Origin: Stramenopiles sp. TOSAG23-3
Taxonomy: Eukaryota; Sar
Direction of reading: 5' to 3'
Assembly (NCBI GenBank): GCA_900128585.1
Contig: LT642147.1
Location: 64,001 to 78,653, forward strand
Length of the DNA: 14,653 nucleotides
Below, piece by piece: positions 9,401 through 14,653 of this stretch (position 1 is the first letter of the stretch; every line of letters starts with the position of its first letter). The translations under genes and the position numbers were made by a program. Under the pieces are notes generated by a model, which did no database searches, was not told the DNA's origin, and was given only the letters and a program-made list of their open reading frames with translations.

Positions 9401-9662
9401 ACAACCCTATCAAATCACGCACAATTTTCAGCACTTCCAATATTGCCAACCACGAATAGCGAATGACGAGTTTCACTGCCAGCTGCAGCGTGTGAAGAAA
9501 CTCGCCGAAAGCGTCCCCGTGCGCAGCACCTCCCCCCCTCGCGTCTTGCCTTGTCGCCATTGCCGGCCCAAGCGGTTTCTTCTGTCCACGCGTGGCGCCT
9601 TTGGGTAAGAAAGGCTCAGATCGGCATTTATGAAACGATGACGATCGCTTGGAGTTATACAT
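3270..9662 (-). CDS. giant polytopic membrane protein with repeated D-x4-P-x9-(Y/V)-R modules, family not recognised
   Basis: 2,130 residues from the ATG at 9662. A second ATG at 9560, with G at -3 and G at +4, would give 2,096. The longer form is used because base composition changes from AT-rich spacer to coding-like near 9665. The frame is open with a GTG before that, which is not a likely start. Numbering from 9662, about 16 hydrophobic segments share one register: Asp at 136, 197, 276, 358, 414, 500, 602, 653, 708, 813, 852, 900, 1143, 1376 and 1431, with Glu at 546. Ten have Pro at +5 and eleven have Arg at +16. Residues 929-1127 form a soluble, probably beta-rich insert, and 1160-1364 is a second polar stretch. 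About ten more hydrophobic spans fill 1423-1924, with a loop bearing four N-glycosylation sequons (Asn1739, 1746, 1749, 1755). The tail 1925-2130 is soluble. No catalytic motif is seen. A membrane scaffold, channel or transporter role is only conjecture. Confidence 0.88.
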   Translation of the reverse strand: MYNSKRSSSFHKCRSEPFLPKGATRGQKKPLGPAMATRQDARGGGAAHGDAFGEFLHTLQLAVKLVIRYSWLAILEVLKIVRDLIGLLAMILSMAMPTRTVMAPLAWATQLLAKEAGRRHSAALVGLRCLWLSFLDAILAPLMLLGLLFPTTMVTCSKELLLVWNSQHLRSMGPKACKYSDELRYTAATYGVFACIDTVSIVTCALALSFSPWQFALFFLEFRNIFSFPASYYAEEDVAGNHIDERILRANRRFQYLRSVHFFCLCSTYAALGLKDILLLPGFLVALCLPHRIITVLQDIGALLLRMHSVGAFTPGTDRIHRNDDLAQGTAYVSNEMQRLRSTLRTAVMVHFGGTLLDLVAIPCFVFALPLHHSCTLVNLVNKARSAPYDNPDIRYHWRARKHCICFFFYTLLDMLVCPFAVVATLGGIRTQVFLKGVKKYRALTRKKYSQAQEDQGESLPKSSPRYDPDIHEHRYQYDAYYSREIRLHAVSQGILTILDAIFIPPTIVLFLTRVHWPPVREKMKAGFQWEAKRAVLIHLILLAFEFVSWVLLLPVLLTIYRVFRFRKMLKDSGSLLEQLKWRGSLQRYKFILGNTLMLVLDVAVLPLEIVLVLSGVRSVPMEQGFRDTDLSWNGSVERYLIVLEQTVLLCLDMIVLPLVLVLTVTTYRAKLMVGWYLGPKLHTFYGIRESLVRAAHVVAHMCCMLIDVLFAPAYLVVFVSCYRSKRLQNTFRDAFRKMYGCAASEVGPALRVIDMDPSPVNDPAVGTVDEITLAAAEDSLPKDHCPASVELIIFSGQRFFAAAKALALLALDLLFLPLTLILLVTRVRWGNRRGRQFHVSIFVSTCFLMTDLFFFVLGGIVFATVYRADILYDALTKDGATLGSRRTACWVQFAMLIRDICITPFLVPIIATLYRLPSFCLQCIASGSQPLSANPVIAPTRLEIHIPEKGSISFVIHGERSRHQDVQRSQIRVNYLRVIGNNKFWKAVSSKFGNIVVSLAKGLQPFRIATEIIDGSFETSENNPTGKVAFKCQLQKTVKRSSVRNGLHKLMQTNQLDVAEDSILIQVEGKSSSGKVNIFFVKVPLSKLVEASENGSVICIEGDIINPNSGLLKEAGFRDEGPGFRDSLWKITLLACANILTDTFYFLLLILALLNPYRFLKGIYSLHAPECQHAEKKAYMVISKLYDVKLSLKIFLESNDRFLNWAAKQLYPQNHWSGGTKSAKRATASRYFINVQAEVKKLHNILRNYDVDNIMRPPVASLTPVLHRLIAGPAVRANIINGSYDDHCTPGRNLAKVKEHKSYTLATLLEMAQEERKQSNATFDEQFKACETAYHVIEANARRESTKKSKWGIHRKSAKLIRKICLETFQDGCLDLITILLCCCCIVTVYRLPQLTGRLRLFATNGGLSAQRLRAVLREQLTIFANDVADGIAFLLYFVLVAATVVKFPQMLSDLPKLSSLQNAKLVAKGHLANAFKEIYKLFTLMFLWESYVVAVRVVLFAVLVPAASFATLLHSTCKTAVGPGVRFVLSGAMWLTCLLTPILAVQLGGASLDDATKWSMIYVSCSGVIAILGLNLIVHCKTKERQQLSKTSWVSPIVRPTVSNLFSLCHLWYFPLQIICLFSLTLDENVLPPDLVNVALLCAIDGDGVARDAYNVETGQMSGQAIGALSLVLVWVYVVTVPLAVRRKEDRSSVYKSIFYQNAGSWIAEFAYLPICINLFRVLAMWSRNFGRTHAGNITPTISNITNSSGTTNSSGTSAYCCDAPASATPVLVSITSAALMYFLFTNLAEATRSRVRKEGTGHVIELVDSGHDVQYSEIFNIVSKTIGTFVAFMVVFWRKTEWEELISYATFALLSSMFLLCATYRCVFKTRFSSVPWIPPIWTGTSLLSLLICSGLKLGVLNFGAIIALTTVVLGISGATGWMLRKWAEDERREFKERSGLSFTLQKLLNLEMRLTLYDSLESATRREDESGESPKKGGWEERFSKLDVPVLIASQLIELEDSILAENYTEGNGNARDAFLNAMRSPRVDYDTISNFTNHLMRSLASPPYIVILKRVIGRKFRNHNLHNYGGGILWYILGYLYGDEHTIEINRSIFEDYMSSTADSSLQQYSLCKRKADRFKFVGEI
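4386..4421 (-). repeat. two 18-bp tandem units encoding TNSSGT twice
   Basis: Positions 4386-4403 and 4404-4421 differ at two bases and each encode one N-glycosylation sequon in the exposed loop of the giant protein. The duplication is in frame and adds glycan acceptor sites. Confidence 0.8.
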
Positions 9663-10247
9663 ACCGAAAAACAACAATTTTTTTATTATCCACACTTTTA
9701 AATGGATGTAAAATAAATTTAAATCATCAATTTTTTTTCAACAAGAAGAAGGGAAAAAAATCATCTCATCATCCTCAAAAACAACAACACAACAACGACA
9801 CAAACACAACTCAAAAAATGAAGAAGAATGATGAAAAATTTACTTATTAACATATTATATTATATCAAAATAGCAGGTAAACAGAAAAAACTTTATTGGA
9901 TAAATAGTAAATAGAAGAGAAGATCTTTTTTTCTATAATATTTTTCTCACCAAGATAGAAGAATATTCGAAGAAGCTAGATATAGAATTTAATGCTGTGT
10001 CTATGTATAAACTAAGTAGAGTCATATTTTTATCCATCAATTGATCACATCGTATGTTTGATAGGAAAAGGATACATTAATATATAATTAATTGTATACT
10101 AAAGAGACCTGTACCGTGGTGGTGGTGCTTGAGATAAAAAAGCAAAACAAAAATGAACAAAAAAAAAGAAGAAGAAAAGAAAGAAGGCATTTTAATGACA
10201 TTCAACAATGCTGTGGATATGTTATTTTTTAGTGCGTGAGAAGAAAG

Positions 10248-10283
10248 AAGAAGAAGAAGAAGAAGAAGAAGAAGAAGAAGAAG
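10248..10283. repeat. (AAG)12 microsatellite
   Basis: Twelve perfect AAG units form a purine-only tract on the plus strand, in the middle of the divergent spacer. Such tracts can form triplex DNA or exclude nucleosomes, but no function is shown. Confidence 0.9.
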
Positions 10284-10405
10284 AGAGAACGGATCGATGA
10301 TGTGATGATGATACGGATGGGTGAAAATAATAAATGTGAAAATTAATTTAAAAAAACATCATCATATCATGGATAACGACACTGACAAACACCACACGCA
10401 CACGC

Positions 10406-10429
10406 ACGACGACGACGACGACGACGACG
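10406..10429. repeat. (ACG)8 microsatellite
   Basis: Eight perfect ACG units lie about 260 nt before the SPFH-like gene. In one frame they would give poly-Asp, which explains the spurious open frame across this site. Confidence 0.9.
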
Positions 10430-10640
10430 GAAGAACAACAACCAAAACAACGAACAATCAAAAAAAACAACACAGACAACTCTTTATACTACTATACTTT
10501 TTTGTACGAGGTTAATAACATCCTCTTATGTGAGTTTACAAAAAAACAATTGGTTTAGAAGTCATTAACAAAATAAGCACACTCAAGTTGTCAACACATA
10601 CTTACGAAAAACCAACAAACTTTTTGTATACACAAACTTA

Positions 10641-10647
10641 TATTTAA
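10641..10647 (+). promoter_or_regulatory. TATA-like element before the SPFH-like gene
   Basis: TATTTAA lies 38 nt before the ATG, a spacing close to that of TATAAAT before the RING gene. The evidence is only position and AT content. Confidence 0.22.
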
Positions 10648-10685
10648 ACGCAGCGAAACAAACAGACCTTCGGAAATATAACAAA

Positions 10686-12128
10686 ATGGGCTTGGAGTTC
10701 CGAGGATCCCGATACCACAAGCGAGTCAGAATTGGCAAGCGCACGGTTAAGGAAGGTGAGTGCGCCATGGTGTGGGACGTGTGGGGGAGGTGCAGAGTAC
10801 ACCAAGGCCCAAAACTAGTGCGTCTACTCTTCTCCGATGTACGCTTTTGCTCGCAGTACAAAGCAAACGAGAAGCAATATTTGGTGATCAGTTACCGTAA
10901 TGGGAAGACGGAGCACGTTCGGGGCCCTGTGTCTTTGTTTGAAAACTTTCTGGAGCACGAAAAAATAAAGGTGAAAGATGCCATCAACGTCAAGAATGAC
11001 GAGTGCATTATTGTTTACACTGCCGGAAAGAATCGCGTGCGAGCCGACGTTGTCGCGGAGGAAAACGCCGACCTCCGAAAGAAGCCAATCCCCGGCAACA
11101 AACAGTACGAGAAGGAGGTGGGGTCGTTCTCTTCCGGGCGAAACGTCGTCTTTGGCCCGACCATCTTCTTTCCTGCGGTTAACCAGTTTATCGAACCGGA
11201 CTGCAAGGCGCGCGCTCCCCTGTCCATGCGATACTCCGAATTCACACACTCATGCAGTACAAAAGACAACTTCAACGTCTCTGTTATCGTATCGGTGCGC
11301 TGGAAAACCAAAAAGGAGGAGGTAGAGACGTTCTTGGATGCAAGCCTAAACCCGAATGCCGACCTTTCGAAAGCCCTGAAGCTGGATTTGGAACGCTTCA
11401 CGTCGCAGAGGCCGCACAACACGGTGTGGCAAGAACGCACAAAGATCTGCGAATCGATCAAGTCGTTCCGAAATCTTCTGGACGAAGCCGATTCTATGGG
11501 AGTTAAGATCATCAGCGTTCAGATGGAAAAATTTTCTCCCTCACACAACGTCGTTGCGAAAGAGAACAATCAAAGCAAGAAGCTGGAGAAGGAAAGGGAG
11601 ATGAAGCGAGACGCGGAAGCCCAGAATTTCCTAAACGAGCAAGGGCGACTTCGAAAAAAAATGCAAGCGGAAGAAAGCGAACGAATCGAGGACATGAAGC
11701 TGAACATGCGCATTGCCAGGGCTAAGAAGAAAGCGGAAAGCGAGATGAATGAATTAAAGCATCGACAAGCGCTGTTGGATCTCGAAGCGTGCTCTAAACT
11801 GGAAAGGCAAAAACGAGAGCATCAACAAAAGGCGGAGCTTCACCGGCAGCTGGCAAGCGCCAAAAGCGAAGGGATGAGGGTCCGTTGCGGAATTCTTCAT
11901 GAAAACGGTGTTGATCTAACCAAGTACCTGATTGCAACGGCAATGGGAAAAGGCTCGATGCGCCAGAAACAGTTTCGCCCACAGGGAAATATAAAACACT
12001 TGAAACAGCTTCGCAGGGAGGAGTCCAAAGAATGCGCTGCTGAAAAGAGCGACGATATTGGGGATTGCTGGTTGCTGAACACCAATGCCGATTGGGAGCA
12101 AGGCGGGCACTGGGTATTGGACAACTGA
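10686..12128 (+). CDS. SPFH/band-7-like protein with N-terminal vault-repeat-like region and coiled coil
   Basis: 480 residues. The ATG has A at -3 and G at +4. Residues 20-115 look like beta-rich repeats with two G-P turns (RVHQGPKLV at 37-45 and EHVRGPVSLF at 76-85) and an acidic motif before IIVYT at 108-112. This style is seen in major vault protein repeats. Residues 150-285 resemble an SPFH/band-7 fold: VVFGPTIFFP (154-163), then STKDNFNVSVIVSVRW (191-206), then a helix-rich part ending GVKIISVQMEKFSPS (272-286). Residues 295-395 are a charged Lys/Glu/Arg-rich helix, almost certainly a coiled coil for oligomerisation. The tail at 396-480 is polar and ends in a Trp-rich segment. SPFH proteins build ring or cage scaffolds on membranes; major vault protein has the same shoulder-plus-helix plan. 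There is no transmembrane helix, and Gly2 lacks a good myristoylation context (Arg6). The family call is by motif only. It is divergent from the giant gene. Confidence 0.68.
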   Translation: MGLEFRGSRYHKRVRIGKRTVKEGECAMVWDVWGRCRVHQGPKLVRLLFSDVRFCSQYKANEKQYLVISYRNGKTEHVRGPVSLFENFLEHEKIKVKDAINVKNDECIIVYTAGKNRVRADVVAEENADLRKKPIPGNKQYEKEVGSFSSGRNVVFGPTIFFPAVNQFIEPDCKARAPLSMRYSEFTHSCSTKDNFNVSVIVSVRWKTKKEEVETFLDASLNPNADLSKALKLDLERFTSQRPHNTVWQERTKICESIKSFRNLLDEADSMGVKIISVQMEKFSPSHNVVAKENNQSKKLEKEREMKRDAEAQNFLNEQGRLRKKMQAEESERIEDMKLNMRIARAKKKAESEMNELKHRQALLDLEACSKLERQKREHQQKAELHRQLASAKSEGMRVRCGILHENGVDLTKYLIATAMGKGSMRQKQFRPQGNIKHLKQLRREESKECAAEKSDDIGDCWLLNTNADWEQGGHWVLDN

Positions 12129-12323
12129 GAGGGAATTACCTCTCTCCCAGCTCCCAGCCAGCATGCGGGCAATAATTCGGCAACCGCAACTGTACATAAA
12201 ATAATAAGAATTAACACACCATTTCTAATGTCAAACAATCACTCAAACAGATATATTTAACATCACTATCTGCGCGAATCTCCTATCTACACAATTTCAA
12301 TGCCCGGAATCTCTGCGCGGTGC
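12129..12323. other. short spacer between convergent genes
   Basis: About 195 nt separate the SPFH-like stop from the pseudouridine synthase stop. It must hold both 3' ends. An AATAAT-containing AT-rich patch at about 12190-12205 may serve the plus-strand gene; no clear signal is seen for the minus strand. Confidence 0.45.
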
Positions 12324-13319
12324 TCAATACTCGACTTGAGCCAAAGCAAGGCCGCGTGCCGGCGCCGTGTACGGAGATTTATCTCTGCACTTGGACCGTA
12401 TTACCTCCTCCACTTCATGTGCGCATTCTTGGCGCTGGCCGACTGCCACAAGGTAGCCAACTAAATTGCGTACCTGGTGGTACAAAAACGATGGTGCCCT
12501 TGCTTTGATCAAAATTTCCTGCACTTCTGTGTGCGCAGGGACTATCTCCGGGACAATATCTGCATCAAGCGGGGCCCCGGGCTCAACGGACCCACCTTGA
12601 AAATTGCTCAAGTCCGTTCGGGGTGACCCCAATAGCCTGTATTCTTCAAACGCGTGCGCCAAACTTCCCATGGATTGACTGCCGGACGGTACACGCCGTG
12701 CGTGAACGCTCAACTCCGCTAAATGTTTTTCAGGGCTGTGGGCTTGGCACCCCGCGCTTCTGAACGTACTGAAATCGTGGTGCCCCTCTAACTTTTTCGC
12801 AGCATACCTCATGGCCTCTACGTCCAGAGCCTCCCCTGGGCGTCGGAATACCCAGGCTGTCTCGGAGTCGAACAAACTACGCCCGTAGTTCCCCGTCAAC
12901 GGCACGATGACTCGGTAAATGTACGAGCGTCCAGTACAGCTGAACCGGGCGTGAAAATCGGTGCTCACCTTTTGGCAATCGATCACGGTAAGGTGGGGTG
13001 AATCAATGTAAAAGTTCAACGCCTTCATAACCGTCTGGCTCGAGTGCGGCGGCAGTACCAGTTCCGTATTTTGTTGTCGGCAGTGGCGCAGTTCCACGTG
13101 AAGTGTGTTCCCGAACGCGTGGACACCCGTATCCGTTCGGCTCGAACCATATGCCTCTCTAACATTCGATGCACCTACAAAGTTATCGTATGCCTGATGG
13201 ATCAAACTTTCCACGCTCGCTCCGTAACTCTTTGGCTGGCGCTGGAAACCAACAAAGTGTTTGCCATGATACGCAACGCACAGAAAGTAACGTTGCCATG
13301 CACTGGTTGGTGGTGGCAT
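12324..13319 (-). CDS. tRNA pseudouridine synthase, TruA/PUSL1 type
   Basis: 331 residues from the ATG at 13319 (G at -3). The frame extends upstream only to a TTG. The enzyme converts uridine to pseudouridine in tRNA, classically at positions 38-40 of the anticodon arm. The family landmarks occur in order: FVGFQRQP (22-29), the catalytic loop SSRTDTGVHAF (59-69) with nucleophile Asp63, FHARFSCTGRSYIYRV (122-137), HHDFSTFRSAGC (180-191), FLYHQVRNLVGYLVAVG (278-294) and the closing AP-ARGLALAQVEY (319-331). It is longer than bacterial TruA (about 270 residues) because of a polar insert at about 205-262. The SSRTD wording, with Ser where bacteria usually have Ala-Gly, recalls mitochondrial PUSL1. 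However, the N-terminus is only about nine residues before the fold and is not a clear presequence, so the compartment is open. All expected motifs are intact. Confidence 0.93.
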   Translation of the reverse strand: MPPPTSAWQRYFLCVAYHGKHFVGFQRQPKSYGASVESLIHQAYDNFVGASNVREAYGSSRTDTGVHAFGNTLHVELRHCRQQNTELVLPPHSSQTVMKALNFYIDSPHLTVIDCQKVSTDFHARFSCTGRSYIYRVIVPLTGNYGRSLFDSETAWVFRRPGEALDVEAMRYAAKKLEGHHDFSTFRSAGCQAHSPEKHLAELSVHARRVPSGSQSMGSLAHAFEEYRLLGSPRTDLSNFQGGSVEPGAPLDADIVPEIVPAHTEVQEILIKARAPSFLYHQVRNLVGYLVAVGQRQECAHEVEEVIRSKCRDKSPYTAPARGLALAQVEY

Positions 13320-14103
13320 AACAGAACCGCCTCCTTGACCTCTGAACAAACTTGAGCAAACCCACGATCCATGTATACAAAAACTAAAACCAACTCTCCA
13401 AACCCTAGTATTTTATGGGCTTTTACTGCTTTTTCGTCCATTTCTATTGTGTGCTTCTATAAAAGGAAAGAGAAAAGAAAGATTAAGATACGGTACCGGT
13501 ATTAAAACTCCACGTTTGCCTTGCGGCAGGGCAGGGGTCGGGTGAGAGGAGGAGGGGGGTGGGGTGGCAAAGTAGTCGCTTTCAAACCATGTTGATTGTT
13601 TGTACTTAAGAACATATGTAAATAGGTATATTTAATATAATCATTATAACTAGTTGTTTCAATTTCTAGTACAGCATTATATAGGGAATATTGGAGGTCT
13701 TTCCGGCGTCCTTTCATCATGCCAAACCATTAGAATATACAGAGGTACATTTTACGAAGTAAGAGTACGAGTAGTAAAACGACGAAGATCTATTTATGTG
13801 CGTAAAGAAGCTAAGTTCGTATTTAGCAACAGAAGTTGCTTAATTTATATCAGCGAGCAGCGTGCATTTCAACGCTGTATCGAAATTGTATTGAAAAACG
13901 GCACACACAGCACATGAATTTAATCGCCGCACCATACGGTCTGGTATAGATGAGGGCCCGAGCCGCCACTTTCTGGCAAAAATGTTTCTATGGCATGGGC
14001 GACGACAGCGCCGGAAATTGAAAGGCGACGAACGTGCCAATGCAAAGGTTTCCGTAGCGTGGGGTACACTTTCGATCCACAAATTCAACGACCGAATGGC
14101 GCA
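13320..14103. other. spacer between SmE and the pseudouridine synthase
   Basis: No gene is supported. It contains a CGGTACCG palindrome (13491-13498), a G-rich tract (13529-13564), an AT-rich middle and a GC-richer part at about 13925-14103 directly behind SmE, which is probably its 3' UTR. Open frames at 13654-13917 (+) and 13840-14088 (-) start only at TTG and show no conserved pattern. A TATA-like sequence on the minus strand at about 13407-13416 could serve the synthase gene. Confidence 0.5.
13529..13564 (+). other. G-rich tract, possible G-quadruplex
   Basis: Runs of 3, 4, 3, 6 and 4 guanines (13529-13531, 13534-13537, 13540-13542, 13554-13559, 13561-13564) are spaced by 2, 2, 11 and 1 nt. 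The tract lies about 210-245 nt before the synthase start, on that gene's template strand. Confidence 0.55.
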
Positions 14104-14379
14104 TCATACTTTCCTAACCAAAGTAATATTTTCCCCTTTCAACAAAATTCGCCCGAGGGCTTTCTTTTCTTTGGTCCGTACGTTTACTTCATACGCATCG
14201 TCCAGGACAAAATTCATGTATTCGTCAAACCCTACTAATTTCCCTTCCATTTGTGTATTTACCTGTTCGTACAACCATATTCTCACCACCGATTTTTGCT
14301 GCAAAAAGCGAAATATAAGCTGTATGGGCATGGTCATAACCTTTCGACCACCGCCGCCACCTCCTCCCCTTGAAGCCAT
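14104..14379 (-). CDS. SNRPE: small nuclear ribonucleoprotein E (SmE), spliceosome core
   Basis: 91 residues, close to the usual length of about 92. SmE is one of seven Sm proteins that form the ring around the Sm site of U1, U2, U4 and U5 snRNAs in the nucleus, pairing with SmF and SmG. After a Gly-rich N-terminus (residues 5-11) comes the SmE-typical helix [10 protein letters not shown] (18-27). The Sm1 motif covers about 31-62, with [10 protein letters not shown] (32-41), [13 protein letters not shown] (50-62) and the RNA-contact residues around Asp52-Asn56. The Sm2 motif covers 75-88, [14 protein letters not shown], with Lys81-Gly82-Glu83-Asn84 in the RNA-binding loop. The WLYEQVN wording separates SmE from other Sm and Lsm proteins. 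The ATG at 14379 gives a complete protein in one exon. Its presence shows that the organism splices, although every gene in this window is intronless. Confidence 0.97.
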   Translation of the reverse strand: MASRGGGGGGGRKVMTMPIQLIFRFLQQKSVVRIWLYEQVNTQMEGKLVGFDEYMNFVLDDAYEVNVRTKEKKALGRILLKGENITLVRKV

Positions 14380-14630
14380 CTTGAAACAAACGTGTGTATT
14401 TGTATTGGTTGCTGGCGTAACAATTCACACCGATATTCAATACAAGACAATAAATCCAAAGTATCAATTGCATCCTATGGTTTCTTTTCCGTGTCTTGTA
14501 CCATGTCAATTCAGTATAACAAATGTAGTGTATGCATTAATATACGTTTGTATATATGTATATGTGCCAATGGAATTATTATTTTTTAAAAATGGAAATG
14601 GATTTTTTTTATTTATTATTTGTTGTGGTG

Positions 14631-14653
14631 TGGTGGTGGTGGTGGTGGTGGTG
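14631..14653. repeat. TGG trinucleotide repeat running off the window edge
   Basis: Pure TGG units continue to the last base, preceded by an imperfect TGTTGTGG. The full length is outside the window. The rest of 14380-14630, upstream of SmE, is AT-rich with no gene visible. Confidence 0.85.

Larger units (their letters stand above)
9663..10685. other. divergent promoter spacer between the giant gene and the SPFH-like gene
   Basis: No gene is seen. The spacer is very AT-rich with many A runs, a pure AAG repeat (10248-10283) and an ACG repeat (10406-10429). It must hold both promoters, because the flanking genes are transcribed away from each other. TATTTAA at 10641-10647 lies 38 nt before the right-hand ATG. 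Open frames here (for instance 9551-9850 and 10321-10515) are Lys, Asn, His and Asp low-complexity translations of the repeats. Confidence 0.55.

Noticed and set aside
3270-9662. Giant protein as a Piezo-type channel
   Set aside because: Length and many membrane spans fit, but the Piezo PFEW motif is not present and the Asp-Pro-Arg module does not match Piezo blades.
9663-9695. Longest open frame for the giant gene beginning at 9695
   Set aside because: The codon there is GTG in AT-rich spacer; the first ATG is at 9662, with a second candidate at 9560.
10321-10515. Short frame with poly-Asp and His-Thr runs
   Set aside because: Created by the ACG and CA repeats in the spacer.
12324-13349. 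Synthase start at 13349
   Set aside because: That codon is TTG; the first ATG, at 13319, already precedes the whole conserved fold.
13654-13917. 87-codon plus-strand frame between SmE and the synthase
   Set aside because: Starts at TTG with no internal ATG, sits in AT-rich DNA and has no conserved pattern.
1041-14653. tRNA, snRNA or CRISPR in the spacers
   Set aside because: I looked for T-loop, anticodon-arm, U1/U2/U6-like and regularly spaced repeat patterns by eye and found none.

Overview
The window looks like nuclear DNA from an intron-poor unicellular eukaryote. It holds an Sm core protein of the spliceosome, a peroxiredoxin with a mitochondrial-type leader, an acylated RING protein and an SPFH-like coiled-coil protein. 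All six genes are single uninterrupted reading frames using the standard code. Coding DNA is near balanced GC, and the spacers are strongly AT-rich and full of microsatellites. A 16-N gap inside a TTTC repeat marks a draft assembly. A stramenopile-like protist is plausible, but the lineage cannot be fixed from sequence alone.

Layout, left to right. A TTTC microsatellite (55-222) precedes a small membrane-anchored RING-CH-like E3 gene (552-1040, +). It converges with a type II peroxiredoxin gene (1719-2288, -). A roughly 1 kb AT-rich spacer follows, containing a GC-rich island and a decayed duplicate of the next gene's 3' end. Next is a giant membrane-protein gene of about 2,130 codons (3270-9662, -). 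It shares a divergent spacer of about 1 kb with an SPFH/band-7-like coiled-coil gene (10686-12128, +). That gene converges with a TruA/PUSL1-type tRNA pseudouridine synthase (12324-13319, -), and upstream of that lies SmE (14104-14379, -).

The outstanding object is the giant protein. I do not recognise its family. It carries about 16 membrane modules with a fixed register: Asp (once Glu), often Pro five residues later, and Tyr/Val-Arg at +15/+16. An unusual soluble domain is inserted among them, followed by a multi-span C-terminal half with a sequon-rich loop and a soluble tail. The last 174 nt of its coding sequence are tandemly duplicated just past the stop codon, still in frame and open for 59 codons. 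The rest of the window is ordinary housekeeping: RNA modification, splicing, redox defence and ubiquitylation. The genes show no common pathway. The only suggestive pairing is the divergent giant membrane protein and SPFH-like gene, both of which may act in membrane organisation.
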